Below are positions 1 to 6,416 of a DNA stretch of 6,925 bases, in pieces. The first letter of the stretch is position 1; the number at the start of each line of letters is the position of its first letter. The position numbers and the translations under genes were made by a program. Origin of the DNA: Armatimonadota bacterium (GTDB lineage Bacteria; Armatimonadota; UBA10988); assembly GCA_016183835.1 (NCBI GenBank), contig JACPDV010000426.1, positions 1 to 6,925 on the forward strand, read 5' to 3'. The notes beneath the pieces are model-generated. The model was given only the letters and a program-made list of their open reading frames with translations, did not search any database and was not told the DNA's origin.

Positions 1-522
1 GAGGCGGCGGGGCGCGGGCTGCAGGCGGTCAGCGGCGAGCTGGAGGCGGCGCGGCAGGGGGCGGGGCTGGTGGCGATGGAGGGGCCGGGCATCCGGATGG
101 TCCTTAAGGACGCCTCCGAACAGCCCGAGGGGAGCCCGGACAAGAGCGCCTTCACCGTCCACGATCAGGATCTGCTGCTCTTGGTCAACGAGCTATGGAG
201 CGCGCAGGCCGAGGCGGTGTCGGTGAACGGGCAGCGCCTGGTGGCGGGCACCGCGGTGCGCTGCAGCGGGCCGGTGATCGAGGTCAACAAGCGGCCGCTC
301 GCCGCGCCCTACGAGGTCCTGGCGATCGGCGATGCCGACGGGTTGAAGGGTGCCCTGGAGGGGTTGCGCGGGGGCATCGTGGACCAGCTTCGCAGCGCAG
401 GAATCGAGGTCAAGGTGACGAAGGAGCAGAACCTCGTGGTCCCGGCCTTCGCCCGGCTGCCCGGCTACCGGTACGCGCGGCCGGCGCTGGTGGGCGCGGT
501 GCCACCCGAGAACGGAGGCTGA
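1..522 (+). CDS. DUF881 family protein (YlxW/YlxX-like), 5' partial
   Basis: The reading frame is already open at base 1, so the true start lies upstream. The GTG at 70 is inside the conserved domain and is not the start. About 173 C-terminal residues are visible. The first 20 or so are Ala/Glu/Arg-rich and helical, like the coiled coil that links the N-terminal membrane anchor to the DUF881 domain in this family. The domain follows with its usual landmarks: GPGIRMVLKDA, then DLLLLVNELWSA, the VNGQRL turn, CSGPVI, an AIGD segment, GGIVDQLRSAGIEV, and a C-terminal VPAF. Family members sit beside small basic protein and ftsA in the division clusters of Bacillota and Actinomycetota; their molecular role is not settled, though an envelope or division function is presumed. 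The stop TGA at 520-522 lies 3 bases before the next start. Family assignment is firm; function is inferred from context. Confidence 0.93.
   Translation, partial: EAAGRGLQAVSGELEAARQGAGLVAMEGPGIRMVLKDASEQPEGSPDKSAFTVHDQDLLLLVNELWSAQAEAVSVNGQRLVAGTAVRCSGPVIEVNKRPLAAPYEVLAIGDADGLKGALEGLRGGIVDQLRSAGIEVKVTKEQNLVVPAFARLPGYRYARPALVGAVPPENGG
514..518 (+). promoter_or_regulatory. Ribosome binding site for small basic protein
   Basis: GGAGG lies 7 bases before the GTG at 526 and decides that start. A tempting ATG at 522-524, overlapping the DUF881 stop, is in a different frame that gives an Arg/Ala-rich product without resemblance to the family, so it is not used. Confidence 0.8.
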
Positions 523-525
523 TGC

Positions 526-912
526 GTGTGGCTCGCGCTCCTGGCGATGCTCCTCACCCTCGTGATCGGGCTCTGGATGGGTCGCAGCTTCTCCCCCGCG
601 GTGGCGCCGTACGTGGGGTTGGCGGTGCTGGTGCTCCTCGGTTCGGGGCTGCGCGCCCTGCGGGTCCGGTCGGAAGGGCGTTACAGCCAGCGCGGCATCG
701 TGTATGATTGCCTCAGCACATTGGTCGCCGTGATCGGTCTGGCCTGGCTCGGGGAGCAGTTGAGCCTGGGCCGGGTGGGTAACGTGCCGGCGCTCACGCT
801 GGCCCTCGAGGTCGTCCTGGCAGCGCGCATCCTGGGCTGTGCCGAACAGCTCGGCCGCCGCGCCCAGGGCGAACGCGGGGAGGACACGGCGCGGAAGGGT
901 GATCCGCTTTGA
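526..912 (+). CDS. sbp: Small basic family protein (DUF1290, Sbp-like)
   Basis: A 128-residue membrane protein starting at GTG 526, chosen for the GGAGG site 7 bases upstream and because the frame begins at once with a hydrophobic helix. Four hydrophobic stretches are visible: residues about 2-19, 27-45, 59-79 and 84-103. Between the second and third is a basic loop (RVRSEGRYSQRG), matching the family's usual layout of paired helices around a charged loop. Family members are near 110-120 residues; the extra here is a hydrophilic, charged tail after residue 105. In Bacillus subtilis sbp lies between ylxX and ftsA, and the same order is kept here. The gene overlaps the ftsA start by 4 bases (909-912). 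No precise biochemical role is known for the family. Identification rests on topology, loop and conserved neighbourhood. Confidence 0.87.
   Translation: MWLALLAMLLTLVIGLWMGRSFSPAVAPYVGLAVLVLLGSGLRALRVRSEGRYSQRGIVYDCLSTLVAVIGLAWLGEQLSLGRVGNVPALTLALEVVLAARILGCAEQLGRRAQGERGEDTARKGDPL
893..899 (+). promoter_or_regulatory. Ribosome binding site for ftsA
   Basis: GGAAGGG ends about 9 bases before the TTG at 909. It lies inside the small basic protein gene and supports the TTG start that overlaps that gene's stop codon. Confidence 0.6.
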
Positions 913-2147
913 ACGGTCCGCCCTTGATCGTGGGCTTGGACATCGGCACCACCAAGGTCTGCACCCTGGTCGGCACGCTCACCGATGACCACAAGGTCGA
1001 GGTGCGCGGCGTGGGCATGCACCCCTCGGTCGGCCTCCGGCGCGGCGTCGTGCTCGATATCGCGGGCATCGCCGACTGCGTCCGCCGCTCGCACCTCCTG
1101 GCGCAGCAGATGGCCGGGCAGCCGCTGACCGGCGCCCACGTCTACGTCGGGGTCACCGGCGAGCACGTGGACAGCTTCAACACCACCGGCGCCGTGGACA
1201 TCCAGCGGCCGAAGAACGAGATCCTGCCCAGCGACGTGGAGCGCGTGCTCACCGCCGCCTCCAACGGCATCGCCACCGTGGACCGCGACATCATCCTCGA
1301 CCGGCCGCGCGAGTACATCGTCGACGGGCGGCGCGGGATCAGCGATCCGGTGCACATGACCGGCACGCGGCTCGAAGTGGTGCTCCACGTGGTCACCGGG
1401 CAGCGCCGGTTCCTCAACGATGTGCGCGCCAGCGTGGAGAAGGCCGAGCTGCCGGTGGACAGCCTGGTGCTGGAGGCCGTGGCCACAGGCGAGGCGGTCA
1501 CCACCCCGGAGGAGCGGCAGCTCGGCGTGGCGGTGCTCGACCTGGGCGGCGGCACGGCCGACCTGGCGGTCTATCTCGACGGCTCCCTGGCCCACACGTC
1601 GGCCATTCCGGTGGGCGGCTGCCACGTCACCTACGACCTCAGCTACGGCCTCCAGGCGCCCTACCCGAGCGCCGAGCAGATCAAGGTGCAGGACGGCTGC
1701 GCCCTGCTCGAGCTGTGCGACCCGGACAAGACCATCCTCTACCGCGACGTCCACGGCGAGGAGTGCGCGCGCGACCACGCCTTCCTGGCGGAGATCATCG
1801 GGCCGCGCATGGAGGAGCTGTTCGAGCTGGTGCTGGCCGACATGACCCGCGTCGGGATCGGCCCCCGACAGCTCGGCGCCGGGCTCGTGCTCACCGGCGG
1901 CGGCTGCCAGCTCACCGGCTCACTGCCCCTCGCCCGCCAGAAGCTCGGTGTCATGGTCCGCGAGGGCCGCCCGCTGGACGTCACTGGCCACGCCGCCCGC
2001 GTCGCCCTGCCGCAGTTCGCCACCGCCGTCGGGCTGGTCCGCTGCGGCGGGCTCGATCAACTCCAGAAGCACCAGGTGCGCGAGGCCAGCTCGGTGATGG
2101 GCAAGCTCCGCACTTTCTGGCGCAACTTCGCACGACTGTTCGATTGA
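909..2147 (+). CDS. ftsA: Cell division protein FtsA
   Basis: A 412-residue actin-like ATPase, near the usual 410-440 for FtsA. FtsA tethers FtsZ filaments to the inner face of the membrane and recruits later division proteins. Seen in order: phosphate-1 loop GLDIGTTK (residues 9-16); the FtsA-specific 1C/SHS2 subdomain at about residues 85-165, including DPVHMTGTRLEV; phosphate-2 loop DLGGGTAD (211-218); IPVGG and the following helix; the adenosine motif LTGGGCQLTG from residue 328; and a C-terminal amphipathic helix of Lys/Arg, Trp and Phe (about 394-412) like the membrane-targeting tail. The 1C insertion and the tail separate it from MreB and DnaK. The start is TTG 909, overlapping the upstream stop (TTGA) and preceded by GGAAGGG; no ATG or GTG lies earlier in the first motif. 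Oddly, ftsZ does not follow. Confidence 0.96.
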   Translation: MNGPPLIVGLDIGTTKVCTLVGTLTDDHKVEVRGVGMHPSVGLRRGVVLDIAGIADCVRRSHLLAQQMAGQPLTGAHVYVGVTGEHVDSFNTTGAVDIQRPKNEILPSDVERVLTAASNGIATVDRDIILDRPREYIVDGRRGISDPVHMTGTRLEVVLHVVTGQRRFLNDVRASVEKAELPVDSLVLEAVATGEAVTTPEERQLGVAVLDLGGGTADLAVYLDGSLAHTSAIPVGGCHVTYDLSYGLQAPYPSAEQIKVQDGCALLELCDPDKTILYRDVHGEECARDHAFLAEIIGPRMEELFELVLADMTRVGIGPRQLGAGLVLTGGGCQLTGSLPLARQKLGVMVREGRPLDVTGHAARVALPQFATAVGLVRCGGLDQLQKHQVREASSVMGKLRTFWRNFARLFD

Positions 2148-4507
2148 GGCTCCGCCCGTTGCTGCCCTGCTGCCGGCTCTGGCTGCCGTTCCTGATTGCC
2201 CTGGCCCTCACCACGCCCGGCCGCGCCGCCACCGCCGGCGTGCTGGTCTACTTCGACACCAACGCCAACGGGCTCCACGACCCCGGCGAGATGGGCGCCC
2301 CCGACGTGCTCGTCACCGACGGCGACCGGGTGTACGCCAGCGACGCCGACGGCCGCGCCCGGTTCGAGACCTTCACTGGCGACGGGGAGGTGCACGCGGT
2401 GTCCGTGGTGGTGCCCGGCGCGCACCGCGCCACCACGCCCTGGCACCGCCTGCTCGACCCGCGAATCGAGGATGAGCAGCCCTTCCTGTTCGGCCTGCAG
2501 CCGCTCGCCGCGCGGCCGGATCCCATCTTCGCCGTCACCGCCGACCTCGATGTCACCGTCGACGACGCCCCGGCCGTGGGCGCCCAGCTCGCCGCCGAGC
2601 TGTCCCCGGCGCAGGCGCCGCCGAGCTTCGTGACGGTGCTCGGCGACCTCACCGCGCAGGGCAGCGTGGCCGAGATGTCCGCCCTCCGCCACGCTCTGGA
2701 GCGCTGCGCCGCGCCGTTCTACCCCGTCTTCGGCGCGCACGATGGGGGCCCGGGCGACCAGCCCTCCACCGCGGCCTTCGAGCAGATCCTCGCGCCGGCC
2801 TGGTACGCCTTCTGGAGCGGCGCGCGCTGCTTCCTGGTCCTCACCACCGAGCCGGGGGTGCTGACTGGGCAGCAGGAGGCGCGGCAGCTCCGCTGGCTGC
2901 GCCGCATCCTGCTTCAGATCCCCGCCGGGAGCGAGGTGGTGACGCTCTCCCACATCCCGCCGGCCGAGCCCGAGCTGAACCTGGTCCGCGCCCGCCACCG
3001 GCTCCGCGCCGTGTTCTACGGGCGCTGGCGCGAGAACAGCGTGTGGTGGCTGGAGCAGGTGCCGATGATCTGTACCGGGCCCTACCGCGGCAGCGACTGG
3101 GGGCAGGACACCGGCTGCTTCCGCCGCGTGGTCCTCACCGCCGACCTTGTCGTGGCACCGGTCTTCACCGCCGGCCAGCGGCAGCGGCTCGAGATCCTGG
3201 CCCCCTCCGCGCTCCAGCCGCCCGACCGCACACGGCTCTCGCTGCGTGTGCTGGCCGCCGACAGCCGCTCGGACGTGGTTGACGTCGAGGCCGCGGTGGA
3301 CGGCGGCGCGCCCGAGCCGCTCCGCCGCGTGGGCGGCGAGACCTGGCGGCTCGACCTTCCGGCCCTGGCCGCGCGCACGCTCCGCGTGAAGGCCTTCGGC
3401 CGCTCCGGCGAGGCGTGGCAGAAGGACATCGCCGTCCCCGCTGCCCGCGCCGCCCCGGCCGTGGCGCTCACCGGGCCGCCGCCGCGCCCGCCGCTCGTCC
3501 GCGCCTGGCTCGCCTCCACCGGCGCCCGGATGAGCACCACGGCTGCGGTCACACCCGCCGGCGACCGGCTGCTCCTCGGGCTCCCCGGCGACGACCTGCC
3601 CGGCAACCCCGGCGTGGTCTGCCTCGACGCCCGCACCGGCGAGCAGATCTGGTGGAAGCCCACCACCGGCTCGGTCCGGCGCGACGTGGTGGTCGCCGGC
3701 GAGCGCGCCTTCGCCCTCACCCACCTCAACGTCGTGCACGCCTTCGCCCTCATCGACGGCCGCGAGCTGTGGCGCAGGGAGCTGACCCCCGAGCCGCCGG
3801 GCCGGCACCGCAACAGCCGCACCGGGCTCGCCGTGTGGCGCGACCAGGTGCTCGCGCAGGTCGGCGGCGGGCCGCTCCTGGCCCTCAACGCCGCCACCGG
3901 CGAGACCCTCGCCAAACGGGCGGTCGGCGGTGCGTACGAGACCGTGCCGCAGGTGGACGGCGACCGCGTCGTCCTGGCCACCACCTGGGCCTTCCTCGCC
4001 GCCGTGCTGCCGGGGCTGGAGGATGCCTGGCGCGCCGACGTACTCGGCTTCCCGCACCACTCCCCGGTGGTCAGCGACGGCCGCAACGCCTACGTGGTGG
4101 GTCCCGAGCTGCTCTCCGTGAGCCTGGCCGACGGGCTGGTGCGCTGGCGCAAGCCGCTGCCCTTCACCGGGCAGAACCTGGGCGCCGTGGCGCTGGCCGA
4201 CGGCGTGGTCTACACGCCCGGCGCGCGCCCCGCGGCCTACTACGCCAACGGCGACCCGCTGTGGCCCGGCATCGAGCCGCCGCGCGGCTTCGCCGCCGCC
4301 ACCCCCGCGCTCACGCCGGCCCACGTCTGGACCGCCACCGACGACGGCCGCCTGCTCGCCTTCGACCGCGCCACCGGCGCACCGGTGTGGGAGACCTCCC
4401 TCGGCGTGTCGGTGAAGTCCTCACCCCGGATCCAGGGCGGCGTGCTCTACCTGGTGGACGCGGCGGGCAACGTGCACTGCTTCGTCTCGGCCGAGGCCGC
4501 GCCGTGA
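2144..4507 (+). CDS. Exported MetallophosN / degenerate phosphoesterase / PQQ-propeller protein
   Basis: A 787-residue protein starting at TTG 2144, which overlaps the ftsA stop as TTGA. This start gives an Arg-containing N-terminus, a hydrophobic core (about residues 12-24) and a likely signal peptidase site near residues 28-31; no clear Shine-Dalgarno site is seen. Residues about 32-110 resemble the MetallophosN domain, opening with an Asp/Asn loop D38-x-N40-x-N42-G-x-x-D46-x-G-E49 that may bind calcium. Residues about 126-325 follow the calcineurin-like phosphoesterase pattern, but ligands are missing: D134-L-D136 where DxH is expected, G167-D168 kept, G-A198-H-D where GNHD/E is expected, H270 kept, and G-R294-W-R296 where GHxH is expected. 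Residues about 350-440 look Ig-like. From about 455 to the end run blades of a PQQ-type beta-propeller with D-A-x-T-G-E-x-x-W repeats. It probably acts outside the membrane as a binding or scaffold protein; its ligand is unknown. Confidence 0.82.
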   Translation: MRLRPLLPCCRLWLPFLIALALTTPGRAATAGVLVYFDTNANGLHDPGEMGAPDVLVTDGDRVYASDADGRARFETFTGDGEVHAVSVVVPGAHRATTPWHRLLDPRIEDEQPFLFGLQPLAARPDPIFAVTADLDVTVDDAPAVGAQLAAELSPAQAPPSFVTVLGDLTAQGSVAEMSALRHALERCAAPFYPVFGAHDGGPGDQPSTAAFEQILAPAWYAFWSGARCFLVLTTEPGVLTGQQEARQLRWLRRILLQIPAGSEVVTLSHIPPAEPELNLVRARHRLRAVFYGRWRENSVWWLEQVPMICTGPYRGSDWGQDTGCFRRVVLTADLVVAPVFTAGQRQRLEILAPSALQPPDRTRLSLRVLAADSRSDVVDVEAAVDGGAPEPLRRVGGETWRLDLPALAARTLRVKAFGRSGEAWQKDIAVPAARAAPAVALTGPPPRPPLVRAWLASTGARMSTTAAVTPAGDRLLLGLPGDDLPGNPGVVCLDARTGEQIWWKPTTGSVRRDVVVAGERAFALTHLNVVHAFALIDGRELWRRELTPEPPGRHRNSRTGLAVWRDQVLAQVGGGPLLALNAATGETLAKRAVGGAYETVPQVDGDRVVLATTWAFLAAVLPGLEDAWRADVLGFPHHSPVVSDGRNAYVVGPELLSVSLADGLVRWRKPLPFTGQNLGAVALADGVVYTPGARPAAYYANGDPLWPGIEPPRGFAAATPALTPAHVWTATDDGRLLAFDRATGAPVWETSLGVSVKSSPRIQGGVLYLVDAAGNVHCFVSAEAAP

Positions 4508-5565
4508 CGCCTTATTCCGCCGCCCTGCTGGAATGGTACCGCCGCGAGCGGCGCCCGCTGCCGTGGCGCGGCGAAACCGATCCGTACCGCATCTGGGTCA
4601 GCGAGGTGATGCTCCAGCAGACCCAGGTGGAAACGGTCAAGCCGTACTACCACCGCTTCCTGGCGCGCTTCCCGAAGCTGGCCGACCTGGCGCGGGCCGA
4701 GCTGCTCGACGTGCTGGCGATCTGGCAGGGGCTGGGGTACTACCGCCGGGCGCGCTGCCTGCACGCGGCGGCGCAGCGGGTGGTGGCCGAGCACGGCGGC
4801 GAGCTGCCGCGCGAGCCGGCGGTGCTGCGGCGGCTCCCGGGGGTGGGGGAGTACACGGCGGCGGCGGTCGCGAGCCTGGCCTACGGCGTGCCCGTGGCGG
4901 TGGTGGACGGGAACGTGGAGCGGGTGGTCAGCCGTTGGCTGGCGCTGCCGGACGACCCGTCGACCGGTGCGGGCCGCCGTGCGGTGCGGGCGCTGCTGGC
5001 CGAGCGGCTCCCGGCCGCGGCGCCGGGCGACTTCAACCAGGCGATGATGGAGCTGGGCGCGATGATCTGCCTGCCTGCGTCGCCGCGCTGCGAGCGCTGC
5101 CCAGTGACCGCGTGGTGCCGCGCGTACGCCGAGGGCGAGCCGGCGCGCTACCCGGTGCGCACTGCGGCGAAGGCGCCCCGGCGGCGGCTGCACATCTGCG
5201 CGGTGATCCGCCGCGAGGGCGCGCTCCTCCTGGCGCAGCGGCCGGCGGAGGGGCGCTGGGGCGGGCTGTGGGAGCTCCCGCGGGTCGAGCTGGCGCCCGA
5301 GTACGATCCGGCGGAGGGGCTGCGCGCAGGGCTGCGGGCGGCGCTGGGGATCGAGGTCGCGGTCGGGGCGAAGCTGGCCGGCCTGCGGCACGCGGTGAGT
5401 GGTGAGAGCATCGAGCTGCGGGCGCACGTGTGCGACATCGTCAGCGGCGAGCCGGCGGCGCTCGGCTATGCGGCGGTGGGCTGGTCGGCCTCGCCCGAGG
5501 AGCTGCCGCTTCCCACACCGCAGCGGCATATGCTGGCGATGTTGGCGATCCAGGGCGGGTCCTGA
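4504..5565 (+). CDS. mutY: A/G-specific adenine DNA glycosylase MutY
   Basis: A 353-residue base-excision repair enzyme that removes adenine opposite 8-oxoguanine in the cytoplasm (E. coli MutY is 350). The start GTG 4504 overlaps the upstream stop (GTGA) and places the N-terminus as in E. coli. Visible: LPWR (19-22); SEVMLQQTQ with catalytic Glu34; the helix-hairpin-helix LPGVGEYTAA (111-120); catalytic Asp135 in VDGNVERV; the 4Fe-4S cluster Cys189-x6-Cys196-x2-Cys199-x5-Cys205; and a C-terminal NUDIX-like domain from about residue 225 that reads 8-oxoguanine, with RWGGLWELP. In that domain the loop usually FSH reads V298-S299-G300: the serine is kept, the phenylalanine and histidine are not. 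All catalytic and cluster residues are present, so it should be active. Its presence in a division-gene string probably reflects co-transcription rather than a shared task. Confidence 0.97.
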   Translation: MTPYSAALLEWYRRERRPLPWRGETDPYRIWVSEVMLQQTQVETVKPYYHRFLARFPKLADLARAELLDVLAIWQGLGYYRRARCLHAAAQRVVAEHGGELPREPAVLRRLPGVGEYTAAAVASLAYGVPVAVVDGNVERVVSRWLALPDDPSTGAGRRAVRALLAERLPAAAPGDFNQAMMELGAMICLPASPRCERCPVTAWCRAYAEGEPARYPVRTAAKAPRRRLHICAVIRREGALLLAQRPAEGRWGGLWELPRVELAPEYDPAEGLRAGLRAALGIEVAVGAKLAGLRHAVSGESIELRAHVCDIVSGEPAALGYAAVGWSASPEELPLPTPQRHMLAMLAIQGGS

Positions 5566-5600
5566 CCGGAAGTCATGGGTGGCAGATGGGCCGCCGTCAA

Positions 5601-5607
5601 GAGGAGG
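5601..5607 (+). promoter_or_regulatory. Strong Shine-Dalgarno-like site without a well-placed start
   Basis: GAGGAGG is a near-perfect Shine-Dalgarno match between mutY and the VanW homology. The next ATG in any frame (5609) is only one base away and belongs to a frame that stops at 5872. The VanW frame has no ATG/GTG/TTG at 5-12 bases. It may be chance in an A/G-rich spot, or a remnant of an earlier start for the VanW gene. Confidence 0.3.
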
Positions 5608-6406
5608 TATGGGGCCACGCCCGTCGAATGGACGGTGGTCGCCGTATCGGGGGCTGCCACGATGGGCGGGCCGTGGTTCCGGTTGCGGGTGCTGTATCAC
5701 CAGCTCCAGCGCCACCTGGCGTGGCGGCTCCATCCCCTGCCCTGGGCCGCACGGCACACGGATCCAAGCGACTGGCCGTTGGTGGTGGCCGGTCGCCGGT
5801 CGCCGCTCCGCCGCGCGCCTGACGGCCCGATCGGCGCCCACACCGAAGAGAAGACGCAGAACCTACGGTTAGCCTGCGCACGGGTCGACGGCTGCCTGAT
5901 CGGGCCGGGCGAGGTGTTCTCATTCTGCCGCACCGTGGGCCCCACGCCCAGGCTCGCTCAGGGCCGAGGTCGGCGGCGGGCTGTGCCAGCTCTCCAACCT
6001 GCTCTTCCTGTTGGCGCTGGACGCCAATGCCGAGATCGTAGAGCGGCACCGGCACAGCTTGGACCTGTTCCGCGACGTCGAGCGCACCGTGCCGTTCGGC
6101 TGCGGCGCGACGGTGTTCTACAACTACGTGGACTTCCAGTTCGGCAACACGCAGGCCCAGGATCTGGTGATCGCGGCGCGGGTGGAGCCGCCTGACCTGG
6201 TAGCCGAGATACGGGCGCGCGCGCCCCTGCCGTTCACGGCGCGGATCGAGGAGCGGGACCACCGGTTTTACCGTCGCGACGGCGCGATCCGGCGCCACAA
6301 CGAGCTCTGGCGGGTGGTGGACTGGCAGGACGGCCGAGAGCCGCAGCGCGAGCTGCTGTTCGTGAACGATTGCCGAGTGCTCTACCCGGCCGACGATCTG
6401 GTGGCT

Positions 6407-6411
6407 GAGGA
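6407..6411 (+). promoter_or_regulatory. Ribosome binding site for the ketosynthase gene
   Basis: GAGGA lies 5 bases before ATG 6417, inside the end of the VanW gene. It gives the ketosynthase its own initiation site, independent of translation through the broken upstream gene. Confidence 0.65.
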
Positions 6412-6416
6412 CACCG

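Noticed and set aside
681..708. Possible promoter TTACAG, 16 bases, TATGAT inside the small basic protein gene
   Set aside because: Matches are partial, the -35 is poor, and it lies in coding sequence; in an operon of overlapping genes one chance match is not enough.
681..1778. Minus-strand open frame of 365 codons opposite small basic protein and ftsA
   Set aside because: Composition (Val, His, Ala, Arg, Asp) is that of the reverse complement of FtsA; no family resemblance.
2057..4324. Minus-strand open frame of 755 codons opposite the propeller protein
   Set aside because: Rich in Gly, Ala, Arg and His with no recognisable motif; long antisense frames are expected opposite a codon-biased gene at this GC level, and the plus-strand gene has clear domains.
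3415..4503. Upstream extension of the mutY frame by over 360 codons
   Set aside because: The frame is open but reads as Arg/Pro/Ala-rich shadow of the propeller gene; MutY homology begins exactly at GTG 4504.
5621..5635. Short hairpin CCGTC GAATG GACGG as a terminator after mutY
   Set aside because: The stem has only 5 pairs and no T-run follows; expected by chance in GC-rich DNA.
5945..5975. Programmed ribosomal frameshift joining the two VanW halves
   Set aside because: No slippery heptamer or stop at the shift site is seen, and conserved residues are missing as well as the frame, which a programmed shift would not explain.
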